From: Funneliformis mosseae
Taxonomy: Eukaryota; Glomeromycota; Glomeromycetes; Glomerales; Glomeraceae
Length of the DNA: 48,236 bases
Direction: 5' to 3'
NCBI GenBank assembly: GCA_910592005.1
Contig: CAJVPP010000108.1
Coordinates: 1 to 48,236, forward strand
This document shows, piece after piece, positions 24,301-37,498 of this stretch. The position numbers and the translations under genes are program-made. Positions within the stretch are counted from its first letter, which is position 1, and each line of letters opens with the position of its first letter. Below the pieces are notes generated by a model. The model had not been told where the DNA came from. It ran no database searches and was given only the letters and a program-made list of their open reading frames with translations.

Positions 24301-26990
24301 TAATTACTTAAATAAATGCATTGCTAAAATGATCAAAAAGTGTATTATATATTCTAATTTTATACAAAAAAATGCAAAAAAGAAAGAAAAGTATTAACAC
24401 TTAACTTTGATGAAGTTGATGAGATTTTTATGAATTATTCTGTATATACATAGTATAGTTATCATAAATATAATATCGATTGTATTTAGAGAGAAATTTG
24501 TTTATTTCATATTTAACAGTATAAAAGTTATTCAACAGACTTAAAGAATTTTCAAATTGAGATCTGAGACATAGGCAAAATAAATTTAAAATATAATGGT
24601 ATTTCTAATAATAAAAATTTTTTAGATATAACTCTTTATAATATAAGAGTTCCTGATGATTAATATATGAGAAGTTTACTAGAAAAATAGGACTCTGAGA
24701 CATTTTTACCAAAATTAAAATTTTTGCTTTATATTAATCTATAATATAATAACTTTAATTGGTTAAAGTTTTAAAGTACTTTAACTTAATATTAAAATGA
24801 ATAATTTTTTTTTTATATAATAATCTAAAAATAAATTTGAAAATAATAAATATAATTAATATACTATTTAGAAATGATTAACATAATTTAATATTTTATA
24901 TTATATTATATAATAAAATGGTAAGTTAATTGCTACAGAAGCAGTTCTGATTATAAATTTTTCATTAGAATTATTATAAGAAAATTAGAATAGTAGACTT
25001 ATTTTTATTAGATTTAAAAAAATTGTTAAATTTATTTATAGGGATATAAAGACAGTTAGACTTATTTTTATTAAACTTAAGTGATTAATATATATTTATA
25101 ATAAGCTAGCTTGTATAGAATTAATTTCTGATATATAATTTTTTGTTAGATTATCAAATATAACTAAAAAATTAATATAGAAATTAAGAATCTAAAATTT
25201 TTAGAAGTTTTTTTAGTATAGTAAAAAATCGATATAGAAATTAAGATTTAAAAATAGCTAAAAGCTTAAAAATAAAAAATAGAAATAAAGATTCTAGAGC
25301 TTTTAGAAGTATTTCTAATATAATAGAAAAATTAATATTGATTTTAACATTCTAAAATCTTCATATATAATATAGGGGATTTTATTTCAAAATCTACATT
25401 TTCACATTATGTGATACAGCTTGTAAAATTTACTGATTCTAAAAGTAATCAATGATTTTAATTATTATATAAATGATATTATTATTATTGATTATTTAAA
25501 TAGTTATTACTTAATACTATTAATGTATAATCCTTATGAATTGTGACAATTATATAAGATGTTAAGAATTATTTCTTTTTTAAATCTATATAGTAAAATA
25601 TATGATTTATATTAAATAAAGTTTAATTTAAATATAAATATTTATATACAATCGTTTATTATTAAAGTATTATATAATTAATAATTTACGATAAATTATT
25701 TATTAATAAAATATAAGAAAATTTAAGAAAAAAAATATGAAATAATGAAATAAATAAGAAAAATTAAAATTAATTAACAAAAAGTAAAATGTGATTAATG
25801 AAACTAAGTATTATTTAATAGCTTAAGTGTATGCAAATTACTAAGAAAAATTTTATTAAGTGAATTTGAATTTAGATCTACCTGAAAAGTTTAAATAATT
25901 TAGTCCTATATATATATTTTAAAATAGATAGAATAATATATTAATTATTTTAGTTTTTTCAATTAGATTAACAATTTAACCTATTTAATTATTTTAATTA
26001 AATTAACTAAGTTAAATATATCAAATATATTAAATATGTTAAGTATATCTGATATGTTGATTATATCAACCATATTAATTATGTAATTATTTAGGTTACA
26101 TTAGTCATATTTTGATAATTAAATTACAATTAACTATCTGTCAGACTTGATTATCTTTATTTTTTTGATTGATAGATATATCTATCATAAATTTTTATTT
26201 AATTTATAAAAAATGAAAGATCACAAAAGTTTTGGGTTAGATTTAATTTATAATTTAATAAAGATAATAATAATAATTTTTTTAAAAAATTACTTGTAAT
26301 AACAATAACAGATAAGTAATTAATTAATATAAATAAAAATAGGTTCAAAAATTTTAAGTCTTTAATTCATTTGAATTACCAATATATAGATTAGTAGGGA
26401 TTAATTATTATATAGAATATAGAGATAATAGAAAGGCTCTGTAGTATCAGTATCAGCAAAAAAAAATTTAGAATCAACTTTACAGAATCCTTCTCAATCA
26501 AATTATTAGTATAACAGATATAATGTTTTATTATGTTATAATAAAAATTGCTAAACATGTTTCAAAGAATTTCATACTTTCGTTGAAAGTAAGTAAAATT
26601 GGTTACATATTAAACTTAAAAATTGTACTAACAAATTTGAAAATAATAATAATAAAATGTATGTAATTTTAATAACTTTATAAACTTCTCTTAAAGTATA
26701 AATAGCTAAATTTTTATTTTGTAAGAAATTTGTTATCTTAAAAGGAAAATTTTATAATTTTTAAATTCATAAATAATTGAATTACTTTAGCTATAGATAT
26801 AAATAATAATATTATAAATTTATATTATTTTTAATTAAGACAATTTTAATTTTATTTAGTAAAGTAATTCATATCTGTAATTCCAGCCAATTTCAATTTC
26901 AGCCTTTTTTGGAAAGGCGAAATTAATTTTAGTTTTATTAGTTTAAACTATTTGAAATTGAAACTGCAAAAAAAATTAATAAAAAGATAA
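21320..26990. other. AT-rich relic DNA without recognisable genes
   Basis: Nearly 5.7 kb of extremely AT-rich sequence. Short open frames are present (for example 22575-22784 minus, 24182-24397 plus), but their products are Lys/Ile/Asn/Tyr/Phe-biased, as random AT-rich sequence gives. Around 22250-22500 (minus) there may be another Gln-stop relic (KKAII*VSEPVSIMYKVKVC). No rRNA, tRNA or repeat array is recognised. Around 26880-26990 short inverted repeats (TTTCAATTTCAGCC, GGAAAGGCGAAATT, TTGAAATTGAAACTGC) occur just before the sequence becomes more GC-balanced. Confidence 0.4.
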
Positions 26991-27462
26991 AAAGAGATTA
27001 CTAAAGGAATTAAAGATGTCAAGCACAGGTCTTAAAAAATAATTGAAATATGATCTGGGTTTATTCAGATTGATCAATTATAAATATCTGACCGTTATAA
27101 AACTTATTTCCGTTCGAAATTAAATATTCAAATGTATCAGACGATTCTTAATTCAAGAATTGAAAGCGAAATCAAAAACTAAGTTCAAAAATTCAAATAT
27201 CTTATTTTCAAATGGACTTAATAACAACGTACAATTAACTTTCAACCAGATTAAAACACGGGTACATAATCTAGGGTGTTTAAATCATAAAATCATTAAA
27301 ATCATTAATGCTTCGATTTTGAATGCTAAGATTTATTCATTGAATAGAAAATTCATGAATCCACGTAAATTTTTCAATCAAAATATACTCTATATAGATT
27401 TTATAATATAACAATAAGACTTTTATTTAATTAATTAATCAAATGTCACGTATTTACCATAA

Positions 27463-28360
27463 TTAAATGAATCCGATCTGTAAAATAATTTTATTATAAT
27501 TAAGAAGTGAGAATAATGTATAAACGATAAAGAGGTGTAATTTGACAATCGAAAATCAAAGTAAACCTTATTTGCAACATCCAATGCTTCTACATCAGGT
27601 GTAAGACGAACATAAGCTTTCTTGGTTCCGTTTGGTCTAATGAGGAAAAAAACATCAGTTGATGTTCATTTGAATCGTAAACGTGTGAAGAGTCTGTGGG
27701 ACTATACCTTATCAGTGTATTAATCTTTTGAGCATCAACATCATACAGTTTCTTCACTGCTTCCTTGATTTGACGCTTATTAGCTTGGGTATCAACAATG
27801 AAAACAAGTGTATTTGTATCCTCAATTTTCTTCATTGCAGATTCGGTGTTTAAAGGGTTTTTTAGAATTTTGTAATGATCAAGACGACGTGCATGTGGAA
27901 TAGATTTGCGTGGATATTTAGGTGATCGCGCTAAACGCAAAGTCCTTGGACGATGGAAGGTCGTGGAATAACGGGGCTTCTTTTTTTCCTTACTAATAAC
28001 CCCTTTCGTAACAGCTTTCTTAGCTGAAAGTGCCTTGGCTTTTTCCTTAGTTTTACCCTTGGATTTATTGTCCTTGGATTTATTGTCCTTAGACTTATTG
28101 TCCTTGGGCTTATCTTTGGAAGTACCTTCTTGTGCTGCGGCGGTCTTTTTAGGTTTATCGGCTATATTATAATTAATTAAACGGAATAATTTAATTCACG
28201 AAAATTCAAAAAAAAAATATGTATATATATAGGATAAAAAATAAAAATCATCATCCATTCTTCCTCTAAACAGTATATCTCTTATATTCAATGATGCATT
28301 TGATTTTTTCGTTGATAGTTTAAATTAATTAAAAGACTTGCCTGGTTTCTTTGGAGCCAT
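27463..28360 (-). CDS. 60S ribosomal protein uL23 (L25/L23a)
   Basis: Four coding exons on the minus strand: 28360-28342, 28161-27708, 27636-27567 and 27477-27463, giving 185 residues. The start is MAPKKPADKPKK. A long Lys-rich N-terminal extension has four repeats of the KDNKSKD type. The uL23 core follows: [80 protein letters not shown], ending ALDVANKIGFI. The protein lines the ribosome exit tunnel and docks SRP and other nascent-chain factors. Yeast and human homologues are shorter (about 142 and 156 residues) because of their shorter N-termini. The first intron uses a GC donor (gcaagt) with an AG acceptor; the other two are GT-AG. The ATG at 28360 lies 192 bp from the divergent DPH2 start, so the two share an upstream region. 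The last exon is only 15 nt. Confidence 0.95.
28336..28341 (-). promoter_or_regulatory. GC-type splice donor of uL23 intron 1
   Basis: Exon 1 ends CCAG and the intron begins GCAAGT, a standard GC-AG donor. Using the next GT (GTCTTT) instead would bring an in-frame TAA right after the junction, so the GC site is the one that gives the conserved protein. Confidence 0.8.
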
Positions 28361-28552
28361 TTCAAAAAAATTTACCGTCGGAAAAGGAAGAATTTGATTT
28401 TTATTTAATAATATAATTTATATCAAAAAATCTCTTATTGCAATGAGATTAACCAATTAAAATAATGATATCAGGAGTATTTTTGTCACACCATTCTGAT
28501 CTCAATAGGATCGCGTTTTTTATCTCTAATTTCTTTATTCGTGTGGCTAATA

Positions 28553-31322
28553 ATGACCTCTCTTCAAGGACCAAACAATTTTGCTGATGACGGTAGCGCC
28601 ATTATAGAGCGCGTACTTAAAGTGAAAAGTAAAAGATTGGCGGATTCCGATAAGCAACTAGAGGAAATTTATGAAATCGACAGAACCGTGAAAGCATTAA
28701 TTGACGGTGGGTTTGATAAGGTAAATTATAAAGTTTTTTCTTTTTTTTCGAAACCCATGCGCGCCTGTTACCTTTTAATAATGCTGTAGCATTATTTTTA
28801 TATAAAGGTTGCACTGCAGTTTCCTGATGAATTACTGGCAGATTCCGTTAAAATTGCTACAATTTTAAGAGAGAAAGTCAAGAAAAAGATTTTTATTCTG
28901 GCAGATACTTCATATGGAAGGTAAATTAACGTGGAAAATTTTAATTAATTGGCTTTCATTCTTATTATATATATAAAAAGCTGTTGTGTAGATGAAATAG
29001 CAGCTCAACATGTCGACGCAGAATGTATTATTCATTATGGCCGTTCATGTCTAAGCCCGTAAGAATCAAATTTGTTTTGTTTCCTTTTTCATACATTATA
29101 CTGTGAACAATAATACAACTTTACATTTTGATAGTACTTCGCGACTTCCCGTAATATACGTGTTTGGAAAACAACCTATCGTTTTAGTTCATTGTTTAGA
29201 ATCATTTGATGAATTTTTTAAACTGGACAAGAATCAACCATTACTTATTATGTATGATGTCGTTTACTCATATTGCATAAGTAAGAAAATTTTTTTAGCA
29301 ATAATATTTTTTTTTTTAAAAAAAATACACTTATTTATTGTTGTTGTTGTATGTTCATAGATGATTTCGTCCTTGAATTGCGAAATGAAAAAAATTATAC
29401 AAATATTATCCAGTCCTTTGTTATGTTAGAATTTAATTTTTTAAAAGGTAAGATGAAATAAAATTTCTAAAGTTGACACATTTTTAGAGGCCGCGGTGTC
29501 AATTCTTCTTGATTTGACGTGTTTTCAATGTTTTCAATGTTTTCATTAATTATTTAATAATTTTATTGTAGATACTCCAGTTTCAAACCATTTAGGAAGG
29601 CATTATTCATTACCTGAAAACATTTCAATTGAAAATTGTTCGATATTTTATATAGGTGGTGAAAGCTTAACTTTAACTAATATATTAATGACATATAACA
29701 AGTGCAAGGTAAATCTTAAAGAAATATATATTAGAAGCCAAGAAATAATAATAATTATTTTTTGAATTTTGAAGGTTTTTTCATATAATCCGGAAACACA
29801 GATAGGGAGGCAAGAGAGCATACATGTGAATAAAGCTTTAATGAGACGGTATTGTTCATTATGATATTTACATATTTTCGCAGTTTTCAGGTATGTACAA
29901 TCTCTCAAAATTGATCTGTAAAAAGTATCACAGCGACTACAATTTATCAAATTTCTGCGTAATGATCTGATCAATGATTTGTAAAGTCTATTTGACTCGT
30001 AAATTGTAATCGCTGTAATCTGATTTTTTTACTGCAAGTCAATGTTTGTAAGGGACGTGCATTTCTGAAAACTGCGATAAAATAATAATATGTTTATTAA
30101 TTTCCAATATGCATATATTTTTTAGTTATTATATGATACAAAAAGCAAAGGATGCTGATGTTATTGGAATAGTTGTGGGAACTTTGGGCGTTGGTGATTT
30201 TTACGTTATGATAGTTAATATAGATAATTTATATTCAAATTTAAATATTTAATCGATTTTTTAAAATTAGCATCTTATTTAACAATAATATCACATCTCA
30301 AAAAATTAATCATCCGTGCTGGCAAAAAACCATATACATTTGTCATGGGTAAACTTAACGTTGCAAAAATGGCGAATTTTATGGAAATCGAGTGTTTTGT
30401 ACTTGTGGCTTGTCCTGAAAATAGCTTGATTGATTCAAAGGTAATTTTTCTTTTTTTTTTTTTTTTATAAAAAGTTAAGATTTTATTTTTATATTTGTTC
30501 ACATTTTATGATTTCGTTAGGAATTTTATCGTCCGATTGTGACTCCTTTTGAGTTAGAGATAGCTTTGGATCCGTAAGTTTTAAATAAGTAATGTATCAT
30601 TCACTTCACTAGGATTTCTTTTTATATTTATATATATATATAGATCAAAGCAATGGACGGGAGAATATATCACGGATTTTCAACTCTTGTTATCTAGAAT
30701 TGGTAAGTTAGAGAATCGTCGTCAATTTATAAGTACATTTTTAACACGATTTTATTTTATGCTAGGTTCAAACACCGAAGAACTCGAAAAGGTGCTTAAT
30801 AATTTATTTTGGGGCAAATATGAGAGGAAGAAATAATTATAATACAAAAAAAAATAATATTGTTTAATAACAGTCCGTATTAGATGATGATGATGATGAA
30901 CCACATTTCTCTTTAATTACTGGAAAATACAAACAAGGTCGAAAATATGCCGTTAAAAACACATCTGGTATTCTTCATTTTGTATTGTTTCATTTTTTCA
31001 TTTTGCGATACGACATGTGCTAATGATGGATGTCACGTGATAACATGTCACAGTTGAAAACGTTACAGACAGTATCAAAGATTTAACATTACGCAATCAA
31101 AATACATCGGTATCAAATTTACTGAACAGTGCAGCAGGTGAGAATTAATCAATTGATGAATGATTCGGGTGTATTTTATTAAACCTTTTTGAAATTATAG
31201 GAGATTATCTTAAATCAAGGACATTTCGAGGACTAGAACAACAAATCGGAGAAACAGAAATACGATTAGCCGAAGAGGGTCGATCTGGCATTGCTAAAGG
31301 TTATGCGAATGAAGAAACTTAA
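28553..31322 (+). CDS. DPH2: Diphthamide biosynthesis protein 2
   Basis: Fifteen coding exons join in phase to 492 residues: 28553-28720, 28808-28920, 28981-29058, 29135-29280, 29361-29447, 29572-29708, 29775-29848, 30126-30193, 30271-30440, 30521-30573, 30644-30702, 30766-30791, 30874-30967, 31054-31137 and 31201-31322. All introns are short GT-AG. Diagnostic motifs are [25 protein letters not shown] (residues about 86-100) and HYGRSCLSP (about 112-120). Later come [19 protein letters not shown] and [20 protein letters not shown], then PFELEIAL. Dph2 partners Dph1 in the Fe-S radical enzyme that transfers 3-amino-3-carboxypropyl from SAM to eEF2 histidine, the first step of diphthamide formation in the cytosol. 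Length fits eukaryotic Dph2. It is divergently paired with uL23, linking two translation genes. The start ATG 28553 is the first in frame with the family N-terminus. The acidic DDDDDE stretch near residue 397 is a loop. Confidence 0.93.
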
Positions 31323-32318
31323 AGAAATAATTTAGAGATATTTTTGAGAATTCCTTGAATATCATTTGATGTTGAATCATAAATTGCCATAATTGTCATT
31401 TGTCCTACATTATATAAGAAATTATTGAATTGGAACTTGGAAAAAAATTTTGTAATATCAAAGGTTCAGATGTTGTAATAATAAAGGTATTTAAAATTTA
31501 TATGTCAACTTTCAAAATCAGATAATCCGATAGATGTTTGTATAACTTCGCATGACACATGCATCAAAATTTTAAAAAGGACTATCCTAATTTGGCAAAT
31601 AAATATGATTGGTTCAGTATGGCACATGCATGAGTGATACAAAGTTATCAAAGGTAACATACACCCTAAGCTACACAATAATACTCCACAAAGTAACCCC
31701 AACAATGTTCTTTTTTGAATCCCTTCATTCAAAAAATGAGAGATAGCTAAAATGTATTATTTTAGAAAAGTATAATTCCATGAAACCAATCAAATTTATG
31801 GGGAAATTAGCACAAGACACCTCTGCCCCTTTTTAACGTCTATCTCGAAACCCTACTTTTTTTTTTAATACAAATTGTTGGACGAACATTAATATGGTAA
31901 ATGATATCACAATGTTCAAATTGGGGTTGAGGCTTCCCGTCGTGTCCCCATCTGTGTTCAAAAATTCACTGCGGAGATTTGGGAATGCCACACTAAATTA
32001 GTATACCATTAATTATTACTTATGCCGCAACGGGATGCCGCCAATATTATTTTACATTTAGAAACTCTAGGTCAAAATCTTGCATCACTCATAACAAGGT
32101 TGCACTACAGTACTACTCAAGAGTCTAATAGCAAGGCGATAAATTTTTTTTTTTTTTCCTCGTATCTTGTCAAACGGTAATATATTCGTCGTTGCTTCGG
32201 CCTCAAAGTATTTTCCCTTTCACCATCGCCGCATCTGCTAGTCTTGCCTAAAACCTATTCTTACCAAAAATAAAGTGAACTCCTTTGCTCCTACTTACCA
32301 ACACACAACCTAATAAAG
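31323..32318. other. Intergenic region, DPH2 3' end to 14-3-3 promoter
   Basis: No gene is supported here. A 75-codon minus-strand open frame at 31505-31732 has no recognisable features. The repeated word CACATGCAT occurs at about 31556 and 31623. An AAACCCTA-type word lies near 31848, followed by long T runs and a pyrimidine-rich stretch (32150-32260) just upstream of the 14-3-3 start, typical of a fungal promoter and 5' UTR. Confidence 0.4.
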
Positions 32319-32898
32319 ATGTCTACTGCTAACGTAAGTTTTTGAATGTTTAACTGTACTGCGCGTTATTTGAATTCGGTAAAAAAGAAGTTCGAAAGTG
32401 ATCGCTTTTTGGATATTAGATTATTATTTAGTTAGACCTTTTTAGTATTTAGATATGTTAACCTTAGTTCTTTAGTTGGTTTCTTATTTGTTGTATTGTT
32501 GTATATATTTGTTGTATTATCTAAACACGAACTTTATTTTTATTTTTATTTTTTCCTTTTAGGAACGCGAAAACCAGGTATTTGACCGCGTAAAGCTATA
32601 ATATTATAAATTATTTTACTTTTGTTTTATTATCTTGTCTGAGAAAGTGTGACAAAAAATTATTCCGTTTTTTTTCACTTGATGTTGACCTCTAATAAAA
32701 AGGTTTATATGGCCAAGCTCGCCGAGCAAGCCGAACGTTATGATGGTAATAAAAATTTATTGTGAATTTGAATGCGTTTCTTCTTTTTTGTTCTATTTAT
32801 GGCTAAAGTTATGATATCTCTAATCGAATCTGATTGATCAGAAATGGTATCTTACATGAAGGTATTTGTCCCAATCAATTCATGATCCTATCCTTTTC

Positions 32899-32935
<37 letters not shown>

Positions 32936-34097
32936 TTGATTAATATTTAAATATTATTAAATTATTATTATTAAATTGTAGGATGTTGCCAAGGTATATA
33001 TACATTAAATTTCTGTAATGCGTTATAATGATCAATCCAACTTATTCTTTACATTGAATTGATTCATAAAATCATCTGCATCGAACTTTGTTGACGATAT
33101 ATAATCATTAGCTCGGAGTAGAGCTCACTGTGGAGGAACGTAATCTTCTCTCGGTCGCATATAAGAATGTGATTGGTGCCCGCCGAGCGTCTTGGAGAAT
33201 TATTTCATCTATCGAACAAAAGGAAGAAAACAAAGGTAACGAAACTCAAGTTCAGAAGATCAAAGCTTACCGTCAGAAAGTCGAAACCGAGCTCTCAGAA
33301 GTCTGTTCGGATATCCTTGCCGTATTGGATGAACATTTGATTCCATCTGCCGAAGCTGGTGAATCCAAGGTTTTCTATTATAAAATGTATGTTAATTTAC
33401 AATAACTCCTCCTCAATAAGAATGGTACAAGTTATGTGGGGAGGAGAAAGGAATGTTTGTTGCCAATCTATGGTATACGGCTTCCGTGACGAAATTAGGT
33501 TGAATCTCGAGCAATTTAACTTTACCATTTTGGATGCTCTGATTAATTTTTTTTTTTTTTTTTTTTTTTGTTCACTTAATCTTATATTACAGGAAGGGTG
33601 ATTATCACCGATACCTTGCCGAATTTGCCTCGGGTGAAAGACGAAAAGAAGCTGCCACTCAGGCTCATGAAGCCTATAAACACGCAACTGACATCGCCCA
33701 GACCGACCTTGCTCCAACTCATCCTATTCGTCTCGGACTTGCATTAAACTTTTCAGTATTCTACTACGAAATTCTCAATTCACCTGATCGCGCTTGTCAT
33801 CTTGCCAAGCAAGCATTTGATGATGCCATTGCTGAACTCGATACTCTAAGTGAAGAATCTTATAAAGATAGTACATTGATCATGCAATTACTCAGAGACA
33901 ACTTGACCCTCTGGACTTCAGACTTGCAAGATGGTGAGTAAATTTAGGTTTAAGTTAGAAAATAAAAAAATAAAAATTTTGTACGAACTCATTCTTTTGC
34001 TTTTTTCTTAACTTTATAAAAATTTATAGCAGAGGGTGAGAAACAAGATGAACCTAGTAGTAATAAACAAGATGTCGAAGCCGAAGAATCAAAGTAG
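32319..34097 (+). CDS. 14-3-3 protein
   Basis: Eight exons: 32319-32333, 32563-32577, 32703-32745, 32842-32861, 32982-32993, 33112-33386, 33593-33933 and 34030-34097, in phase, 262 residues. The N-terminus is [20 protein letters not shown]. Signature 1, [11 protein letters not shown], is at about 45-55, followed by [12 protein letters not shown]. Signature 2, [11 protein letters not shown], starts at about 217. The tail is acidic and variable. The conserved Lys/Arg/Tyr phosphopeptide pocket residues ([17 protein letters not shown]) are present. 14-3-3 dimers bind phosphoserine/threonine motifs and control many cytosolic kinases, trafficking and stress responses. The first five exons are tiny (12-43 nt), so simple ORF searches miss the N-terminus. 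Length and motif order are those of fungal Bmh/Rad24-type proteins. Confidence 0.96.
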
Positions 34098-34874
34098 CAA
34101 TAATTAGTTAATTATATATATTTTTTCACACTTCATATATAAAATCAGTTTTCCCTCATATTTACATAAGCGTGATCAAAGTTTTTTTTTTTTATTTTTT
34201 TTTTTTCTTCGTTGGTTTATTGCAAGTTCATTTTCCTCTGTGTTTGGTTCTTTTTTATGGTTTACATTTGGGAATTCCTTTCGGTCGTTTTGTTTGTTCA
34301 CAGGTGTGGTGTGTTGGTATATAACTTAAAGGAGTCCCTTTTATTGGTGAAAATTTCATCTCTTCCTTAACATTTCCCATTTTTATTATATAATACAATA
34401 CTACCTTTATATTAAATACAAGAAAAAAAAAAACAAAAAAAAAAAAACACACACGGAATCCATTGTTAATATAACGAAAACTTTATTTATCGATTAAAAT
34501 GTTCTTTTAATGTAAATTGAAGTGTGTGAAATTTTGATTAATGATTTATTTGTCGTCACACTTTTTGTCACGTAAACTATATTTATAAATCAAAAGGTTA
34601 GAAAACAACTTTGGGAATAAAAAATTGCTCGTATTAATAATTATAATAAAAACAATAATTTTTTAATTTTACCCAAAAATTTAATAATGCCAGTCATCAA
34701 ATTACACGTCTCATTTTAAAATTGTGTGACGTACTCGAGGCTTATTCAAAAAATACCCGTTTTACGATAAAATAAATATAGTCATTTTTTATTTTTTTGA
34801 ACGTAAAAAAAAGGTTTTTGATCATTCGGCGCGGTAATCTTTCTACAGTTTAACTTTTTTTGTTTCTTTTTATA
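34098..34874. other. Intergenic region, 14-3-3 to TVP23
   Basis: Contains the 14-3-3 3' UTR region, long poly-T/poly-A runs (34178-34208, 34421-34450) and a T-rich leader before the TVP23 ATG. The minus-strand open frame at 34255-34452 is an artefact of these runs. No gene is seen. Confidence 0.5.
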
Positions 34875-35834
<960 letters not shown>

Positions 35835-36161
35835 ATAGTAACAGTTAAAAAAAATATATATATATATATATTTATAATAATTTTTTTTTTTTTTTTTTTT
35901 TATAAAAAAAAACATTAAAAAAACAAAAAAAAATTAAAAAAATTATTTTCAATCGAGAATAGATATTTTAGATGATATATATATATATATATATATATAA
36001 TAATAATAATATAATTATTGTAAAATTTTTTAAAATTAGATCACTTTATTTTATTTTATCGATTTACTTATAAAAAATTATATGATCCTTTGTGCACATA
36101 AAGTTTGAAATTAAAAAAGTTTTTTTTTTTTTATTTACTAAAAAAGTGTCATACTGATGAT
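35835..36161. other. Convergent 3' intergenic region
   Basis: Lies between the tail-to-tail genes TVP23 and uL14. It consists of (TA)n runs at about 35850-35872 and 35976-35999, long T and A runs, and AATAAT words that could serve as polyadenylation signals for both genes. No gene is seen. Confidence 0.6.
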
Positions 36162-37149
36162 TCATACCTTGATCATCATACAATGTAAAATAAGTTAACC
36201 GATTGATATATAATATTATGAATTAAAAGAGAAATTAAGCATTTACTTACCACTGTACCAGAAGAAGAAGCGATACGTGGCCAAAGGTCAGCACATTCTT
36301 TTCCTACCGGGCCAGTAATAGCAGAGCCTTTCATTTCCCCCTTGGGGTTCACAATCACCCCGGCATTATCTAAAGAATTATGTTATGATTCATTGATCCT
36401 AAAAGTATGATATATAAAGGAGAAAAAAAAATTAGGGAAGGGAATATACCTTCAAAGTAAAGGAAAACGCCATCTCTTCTACGCCACGGTTTTCTTTGAC
36501 GAATCACTACAGCGGGCATAACTAAAAAAAAAAGAAAAAGTTTTACGAATCAAAATGAGGAAATTTAATCAGAAAGAAAAAAAAAAAATTTGATTCATAG
36601 ATTTTCAAAAAAAAAAAATTAATATAATCAATCGAATCATACCTTTTTTCCTTAAATCCGGTTTGCCTTTCTTAACAGTGGCCATAACCATGTCACCGAC
36701 ACCAGCTGCAGGTAATCTATTCAATCGACCATGGATTCCTTTGACAGAGATAACATACAAATTTTTGGCTCCGGAATTATCAGCACAGTTCATGACCGCG
36801 CCAACCGGAAGACCCAAGGTCATTCGAAACTTGTTACCAGAAGCTAAAAAAAAAAAAATCGATGAAAATTAATGATCTAAATATTATATATAAAAAAAAG
36901 AATCAAGGAAAAAAAAAAATTTGTTTAAAATATTTACCACCGCCGCGTCCTTAATGGTGAAGAAAGATAATCGATTTTAATAATTGTAATAATAATAAAA
37001 TGAACTGGTAAATAAAAAAAAACACACAACAAAAGATCTTGAAGCAAGAACAGCCCCAAAATGGTTTATAACAACACTCTTTTATAATAATCAATTCTTC
37101 GCAAACATTCTCTTAAACAAGTGAAGATATATCTACCTCTTTTGGACAT
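36162..37149 (-). CDS. 60S ribosomal protein uL14 (L23)
   Basis: Six coding exons on the minus strand: 37149-37137, 36949-36938, 36843-36643, 36521-36450, 36369-36251 and 36167-36162, giving exactly 140 residues, the canonical length of eukaryotic uL14. The sequence starts [20 protein letters not shown] and continues [20 protein letters not shown]. It then reads [60 protein letters not shown] and ends SSSGTVV. uL14 lies at the subunit interface next to the sarcin-ricin loop and contacts eIF6. Exon 2 has only 12 nt and the last coding exon only 6 nt (Val plus stop). Without these exons the protein would miss GRGG and end in a run-on. The ATG is 349 bp from the divergent glycosyltransferase start. 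Confidence 0.96.
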
Positions 37150-37498
37150 TTTTAACTTATTAAAGTGGTGTTAGTAGGTGAAGAGGAAGTTCATCCAACC
37201 ACCAAAAAAATCTTTTTTCTTATACTACGTAGATATCACGTGATAGATTAAAAAAAAGTCTTATCTCAAATTTCGATTGGTTTCCTTTTTTTTTTTTTTT
37301 TTTTCGAATTTGAAGTTTACCATTTCAGTAGTCTTTAAAATAAAAACTAATAACTATACTAAGTTACTGGTTTTGAAACACTATAAAACTCGCGCGATCC
37401 GCAAGTTTTCTATAGCTTATACCTCTAATCGCTCTTTGATTAAACGGGCCAATTGAAAGAAACGCGCCCAGTTTTTTTTTTTTTTTCTTTTTTTTAGA
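37150..37498. promoter_or_regulatory. Divergent promoter region, uL14 / glycosyltransferase
   Basis: A 349-bp head-to-head region. It contains the palindrome ATCACGTGAT (37235-37244), which includes a CACGTG E-box. Further on are a long T run (37287-37304), the CpG-rich words CTCGCGCGATCCGC (37388-37401) and AAACGCGCCCAG, and a T-rich leader. CACGTG is the binding word of bHLH factors in fungi; its use here is inference. Confidence 0.45.

Noticed and set aside
2947..26990. A non-standard genetic code with TAA/TAG read as glutamine (ciliate-like DNA or a foreign contaminant).
   Set aside because: The Gln-site stops would fit such a code, but TGA also interrupts the same frames. Frameshifts are present, and Arg-to-Cys and Trp-to-stop changes occur. 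The relics belong to families typical of Rhizophagus, and the genes next to them use the standard code. Transition decay explains all of it.
27160..27411. Plus-strand 83-codon open frame between the repeat block and uL23.
   Set aside because: The composition is Asn/Lys/Ile-rich as expected by chance in AT-rich DNA. No family, splice context or conserved feature is visible.
31505..31732. Minus-strand 75-codon Cys-rich open frame as a small secreted protein.
   Set aside because: There is no signal peptide at its N-terminus, no promoter or splice evidence, and it lies in the 3' flank of DPH2. Not supported.
36176..36358. Minus-strand reading through the end of uL14 exon 5 as a longer C-terminus.
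   Set aside because: Read-through adds an unrelated tail. A GTAAGT donor lies exactly at the junction and the small exon at 36162-36167 gives the conserved ending and length.
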